From Legionella fallonii LLAP-10 (GTDB lineage: Bacteria; Pseudomonadota; Gammaproteobacteria; Legionellales; Legionellaceae), in contig NZ_LN614827.1 in NCBI RefSeq assembly GCF_000953135.1, positions 1,207,001 to 1,271,000 on the forward strand: DNA of 64,000 nucleotides, written 5' to 3'. Every line of letters begins with the position of its first letter. Position 1 is the first letter of the stretch. A program made the position numbers and the translations under genes. The notes under the pieces were generated by a model. That model was not told the DNA's origin. It did no database searches and worked only from the letters and a program-made list of their open reading frames with translations. This document shows positions 56,133 through 64,000 of the stretch, piece after piece.

Positions 56133-57086
56133 TTACCAATAGGCGTTTAATGCAAGCACATAAGTTCTGAAATAACCGGTATTTTTTCCAGCGACTGGAA
56201 ACCAAACACCACCAATAAGACCTACATTGGCATTGAAGTTATATTCTAAGGCAGGTGCTAAAGCTGTTTCATTGAATGAACCGCTGCCAACGCTGGCAGG
56301 TAGGCCGCTAGCCGTAGTGCCTGCGAATCCTCTGAATCGGGTTACGCCCCCACTGGACAGCGTTCCTTCCATTACCGCAACCCAACTTTGAGTTAAGGTA
56401 TATTCAAAGGCTAAATCTGCATCATTTTCATGAACTCCATCAATTTTACCTTGGGTATTTACTGCACCACCGTAACTGCTGAGTCCATTGATAGTTACTG
56501 GGCTTGTATAAAGATGAGAAACAATAAGACGAGTCCGTAAGTAATGACCGACAAATATTTCTCTTAGATATTGCAGGTTTAAACCAATTTGCGACTGATA
56601 ACTACCTAATCCTGTGGAGTCTGTACCAAGGAGCAAAGGATTAAGGCTATCAAATTTACCCGTAGGAAAAACCTCTTGAAATAAAATACGTACATCTGCT
56701 TTATAAGGAGAGCCTTTTTGCTCCATTAATTGAACGCCTATTGCTGTAGCGATGTCTGATATCCTATTATAGTTAACTCCTCGGGTAGCGTTGAAGTTAT
56801 AGGGTAGGGCAATCTGAACATCTAACCAATCGGTAAAACCATGAGTTAATATAGGGTTGGTCACGAAAGTTTTAAATACTGGGGAACGAACAACTTTCCC
56901 AGAACCGTTATATTGACCATAGCCAAATACATCTAATCCATAAATTTCAAAGTTGGTATGGCCTTTCGCAACGGTATGGCCTGCTGGAGCTAGTATGGGG
57001 CCGGTAAACCAGGGGCCTGCATATCCCAAGGAGTTTAGAGCGAATATAAAAAGAAAAATGGCTATTTTTTTTGTTAGTTGTTGCAT
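56133..57086 (-). CDS. Predicted outer-membrane beta-barrel protein
   Basis: About 317 residues: a signal peptide (TKKIAIFLFIFALNSLGYAG), then alternating aromatic beta strands with many Gly/Asn/Tyr and a final Trp (RTYVLALNAYW), typical for outer-membrane proteins. No porin family is recognised. ATG at 57086 follows GAGGA and gives a clean signal peptide; the ATG at 57104 is an alternative. Probably co-transcribed with kup downstream. Confidence 0.75.
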   Translation of the reverse strand: MQQLTKKIAIFLFIFALNSLGYAGPWFTGPILAPAGHTVAKGHTNFEIYGLDVFGYGQYNGSGKVVRSPVFKTFVTNPILTHGFTDWLDVQIALPYNFNATRGVNYNRISDIATAIGVQLMEQKGSPYKADVRILFQEVFPTGKFDSLNPLLLGTDSTGLGSYQSQIGLNLQYLREIFVGHYLRTRLIVSHLYTSPVTINGLSSYGGAVNTQGKIDGVHENDADLAFEYTLTQSWVAVMEGTLSSGGVTRFRGFAGTTASGLPASVGSGSFNETALAPALEYNFNANVGLIGGVWFPVAGKNTGYFRTYVLALNAYW

Positions 57087-57163
57087 CTTTATCCTCGTCC
57101 CCATTGCTACACTATCGTTTGATAGTGTAGATTAGCCGACTTTTAGTTTTTGGGAAATAGAAA

Positions 57164-58336
57164 ATGAAAGCGAAAGTTATTTTACTTGCAGCAAAACAAA
57201 ATACAGTTTTACGAGGCCATCCTTGGATTTTTCCTAAAGCCATTGCTCGCTATAGTGGGAAACCTGTCACAGGGCATTTAGTTGACATACATTCTAACGA
57301 AGGAGAGCTTATAGGTGTTGGAGCATATAATGAGTATTCGCTGTATCGAGTTAGGGTATTAGCACTTGCAAATGAATTTATAGAGAACAATGATTATAAG
57401 TCATTGATAAGGCATCGATTACTACAGGCGAAAAAAGTAAGGGACTGCTTATTACTGCCAAATGAAAAAACTACTGCATATAGATTATTTAATAGTGAAG
57501 CTGATGGTTTGTCTGGATTAACTATAGATAGATTTAACCAATTTTGCGTTGTTTCTAGCTCCGCCTATTGGGTGGAATTAAACAAAAAACTAATTACTGA
57601 AGCCTTACGCGAACTATTTTCCAATGATCAAATAATATGGATGGCCCAAAACAAACCTTTAGCACAAGACGGTTGGAGCGAAATAGACATTCGTGAGACA
57701 CACGGTGCCACTCAAGTTTTGGAAGGAGGGGTGACTTATCAAGTGGAATTTGCTTCGGCACAAAAAACAGGTCTATTCCTTGATCAAAGAGAAAATCACA
57801 TACGCATGGCTGAATTTTCTAAAGGTAAAAAGGTTTTGGATCTTTATACTTATACGGGCGGTTTTGCTCTCCATGCTGCCAAAGCAGGAGCATTACAAGT
57901 TACGGCCGTTGATAGTTCGGAACAGGCTATCGCTCAAGGAAAAAATAATGCGGCGTTAAATAATCTAGTCAATATAGAATTTATCGAGGCTGATGCTCGA
58001 GATTATTTAGTAAAAGCAGGGGAATACGATGTAGTCATTTTAGATCCGCCCAAATTAGTCCCCTCGCAAAAACATTTACAGCGTGCCAAAAATTATTACC
58101 GCTTCTTACACAGAGAAGTGTTTAAACAGATGAAATCTGGTTCTTTATTAATGACGTGTAATTGTTCTTCAGCACTTTCATCAGCCGATTTTTGTTCTTT
58201 GGTAAGTGCGCAGGCGGTGGCTGTTGGGAAACAAGCTCGAATATTAGGTGTCTACGGACCAGCCAGTTGTCATCCTACTCTAGCGTCATTTCCAGAGGGA
58301 AATTATCTGACGGCGATTTTACTGGCGGTAGTTTAG
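57164..58336 (+). CDS. rlmI: 23S rRNA m5C1962 methyltransferase RlmI
   Basis: 390 residues. N-terminal PUA domain (LRGHPWIFPKAIA, GHLVDIHSNEGELIGVGAYN), then a Rossmann methyltransferase: FLDQRENHIRM, VLDLYTYTGGFALHAAKAGA (SAM loop), VDSSEQAIAQGKNNAALN, VVILDPPKLVPS and the catalytic-Cys region LLMTCNCSSALS. Matches the RlmI (YccW) family. Transcribed alone; divergent from the barrel-protein gene. Confidence 0.93.
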   Translation: MKAKVILLAAKQNTVLRGHPWIFPKAIARYSGKPVTGHLVDIHSNEGELIGVGAYNEYSLYRVRVLALANEFIENNDYKSLIRHRLLQAKKVRDCLLLPNEKTTAYRLFNSEADGLSGLTIDRFNQFCVVSSSAYWVELNKKLITEALRELFSNDQIIWMAQNKPLAQDGWSEIDIRETHGATQVLEGGVTYQVEFASAQKTGLFLDQRENHIRMAEFSKGKKVLDLYTYTGGFALHAAKAGALQVTAVDSSEQAIAQGKNNAALNNLVNIEFIEADARDYLVKAGEYDVVILDPPKLVPSQKHLQRAKNYYRFLHREVFKQMKSGSLLMTCNCSSALSSADFCSLVSAQAVAVGKQARILGVYGPASCHPTLASFPEGNYLTAILLAVV

Positions 58337-58408
58337 ATACAGATCGGATTATTAGTCCATAGCAGTCAGGCTAAGAGCGAAATATCCTTACTAAGGCCCT
58401 CTCCCTAG

Positions 58409-58464
58409 CCCTCTCCCGCGATTGAGTATTTTACGCTAATCAAAATCTCTTTCGCGGGCGAGGG
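58409..58464. repeat. GC-rich palindrome after rlmI
   Basis: CCCTCTCCCGCG (58409-58420) and CGCGGGCGAGGG (58453-58464) pair with one mismatch around a 32-nt loop. The CTCTCCCTAGCCCTCTCCC theme is a frequent intergenic repeat in gammaproteobacteria; a fragment appears reversed after kdsA (43213-43240). Confidence 0.6.
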
Positions 58465-58529
58465 AATTTTTCGTGCCATCGGAATATTATTCTGCCTCTG
58501 TATTCCCTCTCCATCGAGGGAAAGGGGAA

Positions 58530-58583
58530 ATTTACCTCATCTCCTCTTTAGCTTGATAGCTATGGACTCCTCGCTCAACCCGC
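58530..58583 (+). repeat. Dispersed intergenic repeat, copy 2
   Basis: TTTACCTCATCTCCTCTTTA then GCTTGATAGCTATG, CTCCTCGCTCAACCC. Related to the copy after mpl (11351-11405). Both follow + strand genes and could be transcript-end elements. Confidence 0.5.
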
Positions 58584-58777
58584 GATGGTTTCTTAATCTG
58601 TCAACCCAACCTGTATCTAATATGATAGATCTTTAATAAATAATAAATTTTCTATAAAAAGCATTTTTATTTATAGGTCAACTACACTTAAATCAAATCA
58701 CTAATCTGATTCAATAACTAGTTGATGTTCTGAACATTATTCCAAGATATAAAGACGAGATAATAATTGGAGGCATT

Positions 58778-60322
58778 ATGAACTCTATACCCCATTTAGG
58801 GCGTGGTGATTTCCACACAGTGTATCAAGGTCAATCAGTCGATGATTTGGTGATTCAATATATGGAAGAGAATAATGTACCTGGCATGATGCTATGCATA
58901 GTGCAAGCACCTTATATTACACGCATTGTAGGATATGGCTTTGCAGATTTGGAGACAAAACGCTTAGTTAGTACTCGTACTGTTTTTAATATAGGTCAGC
59001 TAACTAATGCTTATACTGCGGTAGCAATAATGCAACTGCAAGAGGAAGGAAAACTGCAATTAGATGATTTTATTAAAGATTATCTGCCCATCATACCCGA
59101 GAGTTGGCATGCTATTACAGTAAAAGAGCTAATGATCCATAGCTCTGGTATCCCTGATTATTCGGAAAGTGCTTCCTTTAATTATGCTGCTCAATATCAA
59201 GCGGATGAGTTATTAAATTTAATCAAGGACAAAGAGTTATTATTTAAACCTGGTACACAAATGCAAACTAGCGCAACTAATCCTTATTTATTGGGATGGA
59301 TTATAGAAAAAGCGAGTGGCATGAGTTATCAAGACTATGTGATGAAAAATCAGATTGAACGAGTTGGTTTGCGAAATACATTTTTTGTAAATACGACACA
59401 ATCTATTTCTAATGAAATAGAAAATGGTTCTAGCCCCTTTAAACACAGTAAATTTCTACAATTTTCTCAGCTTATTGATCCTACAGAACCCGCTACGGGA
59501 TACGAACAAACGGGAAGCAGTTTTGAAAAGGTTTCTTCAATGTCTTGGAGTTCTTCTTATGCTAATAGCGGTATTGTTGCCAGTGCAGAGGATATTAGCA
59601 TATGGGATATAGGCTTGGCCGGAGGAATTTTAGTTAAGGATCCTGAAAATCGAAGCTTTTTATATAATTCTCCTATGATAGACGGTAAGGTCATTCCTGG
59701 TAATGTGGGGTGGTTATTTCCAGGGCATAAAGGACTAATGCATATAAAAGGCATGATTCCAGGTTATTCTGCCTTTTTAAGTCGCTTTACAGCACCCAAT
59801 GAATTGGTCTGTGTTACTTTACTAGCCAATAAAGGTAGCTTGCCGGATTTGGATGTTTTAGCACGCAAAATTGCTGCAGCTTTTGATCCCCAATTGGGTA
59901 TACCGCAAGGAAGCGCTTCTTGGTCTGAAACCATTCAAAGTCCCTATTCGGTTCAAAAAACTATTGAGCGCGTTAAGAGTATAGTTCATGGCATGGGGGG
60001 TACCTGTTTTGCTCATGTTGATCATGCCGCTGAAGCCAAGAAGGCAAAACAAACGCTTTTGGATACAGAGGTTATTATCATTGGCAATCCAGCCAAAGGG
60101 ACTGTTTTAATGCAGGAAAACCCTGCTTTTGCTTTAGATCTGCCTTTACGAATTATGGCTACGCAGGATAGTTCTGGCCAAGTCTGGTTAAGCTTCACTG
60201 ATCCAGTCAAAATGGCTAAAGAATATCACTTAGATGTTCAGCATGTTCCTGCATTAAAGCAACTTTTAACGGCATTACAAAAGGTATGCGAAAAGGCGGT
60301 CTCTGCTCAATCAACAATTTGA
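58778..60322 (+). CDS. Beta-lactamase-fold protein lacking the catalytic residues
   Basis: 514 residues of the class C beta-lactamase/esterase fold (serine hydrolase family): ADLETKRLVSTRTVFNIG, MQLQEEGKLQLDDFIKDYLP, IHSSGIPDYSES, YLLGWIIEKASGMSYQDYV. However the nucleophile motif (usually GSVSK, SxxK) reads GQLTN, and the YxN position, counted from YLLG, reads TSA: Ser, Lys and Tyr are all missing. The HxG region is HIKGMIPGYSAF. It is therefore probably a non-catalytic binder or regulator. No signal peptide is evident. Stand-alone gene. Confidence 0.75.
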   Translation: MNSIPHLGRGDFHTVYQGQSVDDLVIQYMEENNVPGMMLCIVQAPYITRIVGYGFADLETKRLVSTRTVFNIGQLTNAYTAVAIMQLQEEGKLQLDDFIKDYLPIIPESWHAITVKELMIHSSGIPDYSESASFNYAAQYQADELLNLIKDKELLFKPGTQMQTSATNPYLLGWIIEKASGMSYQDYVMKNQIERVGLRNTFFVNTTQSISNEIENGSSPFKHSKFLQFSQLIDPTEPATGYEQTGSSFEKVSSMSWSSSYANSGIVASAEDISIWDIGLAGGILVKDPENRSFLYNSPMIDGKVIPGNVGWLFPGHKGLMHIKGMIPGYSAFLSRFTAPNELVCVTLLANKGSLPDLDVLARKIAAAFDPQLGIPQGSASWSETIQSPYSVQKTIERVKSIVHGMGGTCFAHVDHAAEAKKAKQTLLDTEVIIIGNPAKGTVLMQENPAFALDLPLRIMATQDSSGQVWLSFTDPVKMAKEYHLDVQHVPALKQLLTALQKVCEKAVSAQSTI

Positions 60323-60602
60323 TTTAAGGGGAGCCCCGGAGATTAAGTTAAGAAGCTTTACTTTTTTCCTACGTCGCGCGACTTGTTTGCGGGGCGTAGC
60401 CCTATAAATATCGTACAATCTTAAAAGGAGGAGATCTATCTGGTTAACTGGCAACCATTATAAAAGGGAAAGGATATATAAGTGTCAATATGTTCAATAT
60501 TTGATTATTATGGTGTTTGTTAGTATAATGAGCAGCTTAAAAATTGTATCATACAAACAGGACATGTTAAGTAAGTCCTGTCTCAAACTAGAGAGAAATA
60601 CA

Positions 60603-61739
60603 TTGAATATTAAGCGCCTCGTTTTTTTACTTTTCTTATGGATGTTTTCTATCTCTTTTTATGCTGCAGAACCTAGCTTAAGAGATAAAATTGGTCAGAT
60701 GTTAATTATTGGTTTTCATGGAAAAAGTATTGATAAAAACTCTCCAATTACTGTGTCAATAAATCAAGAGAATATTGGTGGAGTTATTCTGTTCGATTTT
60801 AACATGCAATCGCAAACTTTTGATAAAAATATTGAGAGTCCTCTGCAGGTAAAGTTGTTGAATCAACAATTACAACGTATTACTCAAGAGGCTAACGAAT
60901 CACGTCATAGACCTAATTTACCTCTATTAATTTCCGTCGATTATGAAGGTGGGCAAGTGAACCGGTTGCATCAGCGGTATGGCTTCCCGGAAATTCAATC
61001 CCCTAAGATAATAGGTAAAACGTCTCTAGATGATGCTAATGATTCTGCAAGGCTTATGGCTCAAACTCTGCACTCGACAGGATTTAATTTAGATTTTTTC
61101 CCCAATTTAGATGTTGATGTCAATCCGGAAAATCCTATTATTGGCAATCTAGAGCGTAGTTTTTCACCTGATCCCGAAGTGGTAACACAATATGCACAAC
61201 TCTATTCACATCAATTTTTAGTGAATCAAATTGAATGTGCTTATAAGCATTTTCCGGGTCATGGCAGCTCTGTTGCTGATTCTCATTTAGGTTTTGTCGA
61301 TGTGACAGATACTTGGAGCGAACAAGAACTTATTCCGTTTTTGCAATTATTCTCTCAACCCAAGCATTGTCATATGGTTATGGTTGCTCATATTGTTAAT
61401 AGAAAATTAGACATTACAGGAGTACCTGCTACTTTGTCGTCAAGCATCATTAATGGTTTACTGCGCCATGATTTGCAGTTTGACGGGGTTGTTATTACAG
61501 ATGATATGCAAATGAAAGCTATAGCTGATTATTATGGATTAGAAACAGCCTTAACTTTGTCTATTAATGCGGGTGTAGATATGTTGATCTTTGGCAATCA
61601 ATTGGTAGATAAACTGCAAGATCCTAAAGAGCTAGTTGATATCATTGAGAAAAAAGTTCGTTCAGGAGAAATTCCAGAGCAAAGAATTAATGAAGCATAT
61701 AAGCGCATCGTTAAGATGAAGCAGTCTTTGATTTATTAA
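60603..61739 (+). CDS. Secreted GH3-family beta-N-acetylhexosaminidase-like enzyme
   Basis: About 378 residues. A TTG at 60603 preceded by GAGAGA gives a standard signal peptide (NIKRLVFLLFLWMFSISFYA); ATG 60564 lies inside a hairpin (CAGGAC/GTCCTG, about 60559-60580) and would put charged residues before it. GH3 NagZ-like motifs: LLISVDYEGGQVNRL, YKHFPGHGSSVADSHL (Asp/His catalytic loop), VVITDDMQMKAI with the nucleophile Asp, NAGVDMLIFGN. NagZ is cytoplasmic in E. coli; an exported member would act on wall fragments or other GlcNAc glycans in the periplasm or outside. Confidence 0.85.
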   Translation: MNIKRLVFLLFLWMFSISFYAAEPSLRDKIGQMLIIGFHGKSIDKNSPITVSINQENIGGVILFDFNMQSQTFDKNIESPLQVKLLNQQLQRITQEANESRHRPNLPLLISVDYEGGQVNRLHQRYGFPEIQSPKIIGKTSLDDANDSARLMAQTLHSTGFNLDFFPNLDVDVNPENPIIGNLERSFSPDPEVVTQYAQLYSHQFLVNQIECAYKHFPGHGSSVADSHLGFVDVTDTWSEQELIPFLQLFSQPKHCHMVMVAHIVNRKLDITGVPATLSSSIINGLLRHDLQFDGVVITDDMQMKAIADYYGLETALTLSINAGVDMLIFGNQLVDKLQDPKELVDIIEKKVRSGEIPEQRINEAYKRIVKMKQSLIY

Positions 61740-61760
61740 TTATTGTTTATCAAACATAAG

Positions 61761-61783
61761 TTGGGCCTCAGTCTTTGGCCCAA
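61761..61783 (+). terminator. Hairpin after the GH3 gene
   Basis: TTGGGCC (61761-61767) and GGCCCAA (61777-61783) form a perfect 7-bp stem with a 9-nt loop, 22 bp after the stop. T-run absent. Confidence 0.5.
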
Positions 61784-62136
61784 TCATTGGAATTAAAAGA
61801 TACCCTAGCTGTATATCTTATTGTAAAATAAACGCTTTTAAAATTGAATAATGTACCTGGTCTAAAATACTTTAGGGAAAATAAATTTCAAATTGATGTA
61901 CATTTAAACAATGTTTTTGTGTATTTAGGCTTAGAGTAACTTTTAATTCCAATGATTGTCACACCCCTCTTTCAGATCCTTTAGCATGATGACGTTTTTC
62001 TTTATATTGGATTTTCTTTGTTTGTGAGGCTAATAAAATTAGAGTTATTTAAGTTAAATCAGATTTTGCTTAATCCCTTATTATTTTTTCTTTTGGTAAT
62101 ATTACTTATGAGGCAACTCGAAGCGCAATGCACATG

Positions 62137-62165
62137 TTCACATATTTAATTAATTGTGCTATAAT
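62137..62165 (+). promoter_or_regulatory. Promoter of the hydrophobic-tail protein gene
   Basis: TTCACA (62137-62142), 17-nt spacer, TATAAT (62160-62165), 37 bp before the ATG. The 13 bases TTGTGCTATAATT at 62154-62166 also occur in the Sel1-gene promoter (23615-23627). Confidence 0.6.
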
Positions 62166-62202
62166 TCACCAGCTGAATATGATCTGTAAATAAGATGCAC
62201 TG

Positions 62203-62967
62203 ATGACTAAAAAAAGTATTAACGTAATTGGTATAATGATTGATGCAGAATCTAAAGATTTTAAACTGTATCATGTGGACGAAACTTTGGAAAAAAGTAT
62301 CCAAGACGGTACCTATAGTTGGCAATCAACTTCTGGCTTCAGGGAAGAGGGCTTAGAGGACATTATTGGATATCTATCAAATCTATCAATCCTACCGGAG
62401 CCGGATGCTACCACTCAATTTGTCATTGTGTATGATGTATCTTGTCCTAATAAAGAGGAGCATATAAAGAAACTTCTCGCAGAAATAAATAAAATCAAGA
62501 AAGATGACTTGCTACCTACCTTGATTTCAATAGGACATGAACAGTCCCCATGGAATGAGGATATTATAGACCAAGTCTCCATTATCAAAGAAGTTGCAAA
62601 TACCGGAGCTCGTAACGACTTGTTCGGAAAAATTATAGGACAAAAGCTATCTAATATTGAAGATGAACTTCGTAAAAGTTCTGCGGTTCAATCATCTCAA
62701 ATGCAAGAAGAAAACTCTTCTTCAATAAGTAATATTAGTATGATGGTTTTAGGTGGTTTTATTGCAGCTGCAGGAATTGCCGCAGTCGCTATTGCATTTA
62801 CTGTGCTTAATGCTGCAACTTTTGGTATTGCAGGATTAGTAGTGGCTGGTATTGGAGTCGCAGCAGTCCTTTCAGGAGTGGGGCTATTTGCTACGGGTGC
62901 ACACAAAAACAAGAATACAACCTCAGATATATCATTAGTTCACTCAAACAATATCGTACCTATATAA
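62203..62967 (+). CDS. Hypothetical protein with a C-terminal hydrophobic hairpin
   Basis: 254 residues. The first 175 are soluble, with a possible alpha/beta fold (NVIGIMIDAESKDFKLYHVD, FVIVYDVSCPNK). The tail holds two adjacent hydrophobic stretches (GGFIAAAGIAAVAIAFTVLN and IAGLVVAGIGVAAVLSGVGL), Gly/Ala-rich and separated by a few residues, then a short polar end. This hairpin layout is common in effectors that insert into host membranes, but also in pore-forming or inner-membrane proteins. Not recognised as a family. Confidence 0.65.
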   Translation: MTKKSINVIGIMIDAESKDFKLYHVDETLEKSIQDGTYSWQSTSGFREEGLEDIIGYLSNLSILPEPDATTQFVIVYDVSCPNKEEHIKKLLAEINKIKKDDLLPTLISIGHEQSPWNEDIIDQVSIIKEVANTGARNDLFGKIIGQKLSNIEDELRKSSAVQSSQMQEENSSSISNISMMVLGGFIAAAGIAAVAIAFTVLNAATFGIAGLVVAGIGVAAVLSGVGLFATGAHKNKNTTSDISLVHSNNIVPI

Positions 62968-63402
62968 CTCTCTATCTCTCTGTTGCAGTCATAAAGTCTT
63001 GAGTATATTTCCAAAAAAAGGATGGTAATATTAATTTATCAGGCGATGTAAAATTACCAGAGACAATCGAAGATCTATAATCCCTTAATTATGATTCATG
63101 TGACCTATGGAGTCCTCACGAGTAGTGACTCTTTTATGACATTTTTTACTTGAGTATTTTTGATATATATGCGTTTTTTATGGGCGATATTGTAGATCTT
63201 AAATTACCAAAATCCAGATATGGTTCCTGCTGGTGATGGTTTGTGAAGGGCGGGGACATTAGGCCTGATCCAGGGGCTTGTCTCAAAGTGCTCATTCAAA
63301 AACTACCAAGTTCAGAAGTACACTTCATTTCACCCAGCCTAGACTTGCTGCTATACTGCCTCGGACCATCGGGAACATTAGAGTAACCTCGGAGAATTTA
63401 AC
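62968..63402. other. Intergenic region before the cyclophilin gene
   Basis: About 435 bp, mixed composition, with no gene and no clear repeat. The 3' end holds the candidate promoter at 63329-63357. Confidence 0.55.
63329..63357 (+). promoter_or_regulatory. Candidate cyclophilin promoter
   Basis: TTCACC (63329-63334), 17-nt spacer, TATACT (63352-63357), 46 bp before the ATG. Confidence 0.5.
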
Positions 63403-63969
63403 ATGAAGAAAATTATCCCTTTATTAGCCAGTTTATTGTTGACACTAGGTACCACGACCCCACATGCAGAGACTGCAATTATCAACACATCTGAAGGCAT
63501 CATAACCTGTAAATTATTCACAAAGGATGCGCCTAATACCGTTGCAAATTTTGTGGGCTTAGCAACTGGAACAAAAGAATTTAAAGATCCAAAGACTAGT
63601 GAAATAGTTAAGCGCCCTTTCTATAATGGCTTGATTTTTCATCGTGTGATAAGTGGGTTTATGATTCAAGGCGGGGACCCTCTTGGAACAGGGACGGGAG
63701 GTCCAGGATATCAATTTGCTAATGAGAACACTAATGCGAGTTTTAGCAAACCTGGTGTATTGGCGATGGCTAACGCTGGACCAAACACTAACGGTAGCCA
63801 GTTTTTTATTACCGTAGCCCCCACACCTAACTTACAAGGCGATTACAATGTTTTTGGCCAAGTAATTTCAGGACAAGAAGTAGCTGATAAGATTAGCAAT
63901 GTAGCTACAGACCCACTAGATAAGCCGATAACACCTGTGATTATTAAAAGCATTACCATTCAAAAATGA
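63403..63969 (+). CDS. ppiA: Periplasmic peptidyl-prolyl cis-trans isomerase (cyclophilin)
   Basis: 188 residues: signal peptide (MKKIIPLLASLLLTLGTTTP, ending HAET) and a single cyclophilin domain (TKDAPNTVANFVGLATG, YNGLIFHRVISGFMIQGGDP, GTGTGGPGYQFANE, GVLAMANAGPNTNGSQFFIT, DYNVFGQVISGQEV). The catalytic FHRV and the SQFFIT substrate pocket are intact. It helps fold exported proteins. Its own promoter appears to lie upstream. Confidence 0.93.
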   Translation: MKKIIPLLASLLLTLGTTTPHAETAIINTSEGIITCKLFTKDAPNTVANFVGLATGTKEFKDPKTSEIVKRPFYNGLIFHRVISGFMIQGGDPLGTGTGGPGYQFANENTNASFSKPGVLAMANAGPNTNGSQFFITVAPTPNLQGDYNVFGQVISGQEVADKISNVATDPLDKPITPVIIKSITIQK

Positions 63970-64000
63970 ATGAGAGCCAATGCGACAAGAAGCTCATCTT

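Larger units (their letters stand above)
58337..58777. other. Intergenic region with two repeat types
   Basis: About 440 bp. It begins with a hairpin element (58409-58464) built on the CCCTCTCCCTAGCCCTCTCC theme, continues with a second ACCTCATCTCCTCTTTAGC repeat (58530-58583) related to 11351-11405, and ends with about 180 AT-rich bases upstream of the next gene. No protein-like frame was seen. Confidence 0.6.
61740..62202. other. AT-rich intergenic region with terminator and promoter
   Basis: About 460 bp. After the GH3 gene there is a 7-bp perfect hairpin (61761-61783); the last 65 bp hold the promoter of the next gene (TTCACA, 17 nt, TATAAT at 62137-62165). I see no gene and no repeat family in between. 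Confidence 0.6.

Overview
The window is AT-rich gammaproteobacterial chromosome, most likely from Legionella or a close relative. The core genes (flagellar fliE-fliJ, mpl, pilSR, a ribD-ribE-ribBA-ribH operon, pyrG-kdsA, bamD, rdgC, kup, rlmI) are ordinary for the class. Among them sit large proteins that look like effectors of the Dot/Icm type: an ankyrin protein, a Sel1 protein, coiled-coil and tandem-repeat proteins, a cysteine-phytase-like phosphatase and toxin-fold enzymes. Two of these genes carry upstream tandem CTTAA elements at 11-bp spacing that resemble the published Legionella PmrA box (cTTAATatT, 2-nt gap, cTTAATatT). The genus is an inference; no rRNA and no dot/icm gene lies in the window.

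Layout. 1-9.4 kb: end of a flagellar basal-body/export operon (fliE cut by the window edge, then fliF, G, H, I, J), running with a slight overlap into a YhdP-type AsmA-like envelope protein. 9.4-11.3 kb: a small membrane protein and the murein-recycling ligase mpl. 11.3-18.6 kb: an accessory block with long AT-rich gaps, a palindromic repeat and five unrecognised genes, including one with a Cys/His/Asp hydrolase-like arrangement. 18.9-23.4 kb: yajQ, a membrane GGDEF-EAL protein, a cysteine-phytase-like phosphatase and a DUF3775 protein. 23.6-28.1 kb: a 12-repeat Sel1 protein and the pilS-pilR two-component system. 28.2-36.6 kb: a candidate cysteine hydrolase, a stand-alone ferredoxin-like small protein, a RES-Xre toxin-antitoxin pair with a palindromic operator, a 1218-residue ankyrin protein and an M48 metalloprotease.

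36.6-43.1 kb: the riboflavin operon, an intergenic block of nested palindromes, then pyrG-kdsA. 43.3-48.5 kb: a 1413-residue protein with a possible ADP-ribosyltransferase-like region and a zeta-toxin-like P-loop domain, preceded by a four-fold CTTAA array; a small gene; tRNA-Ser(UGA) with a clear promoter. 48.6-54.1 kb: a periplasmic solute-binding protein, bamD, a protein made of 300-bp tandem repeats with a decayed extra repeat lying upstream, rdgC, and a pertussis/cholera-toxin-like ADP-ribosyltransferase with a near-consensus PmrA-like box. 54.2-64 kb: kup, an outer-membrane barrel-like protein, rlmI, a beta-lactamase-fold protein whose catalytic residues are all replaced, a secreted GH3 enzyme, a protein with a hydrophobic hairpin tail, and a periplasmic cyclophilin.

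The most distinctive signals are the two toxin-like genes with PmrA-like tandem elements, the inactivated beta-lactamase-fold protein, the repeat-built gene with its decayed satellite copy, the RES-Xre operator, and a family of REP-like palindromes found mainly between convergent genes. No transposase, integrase or CRISPR array was seen.
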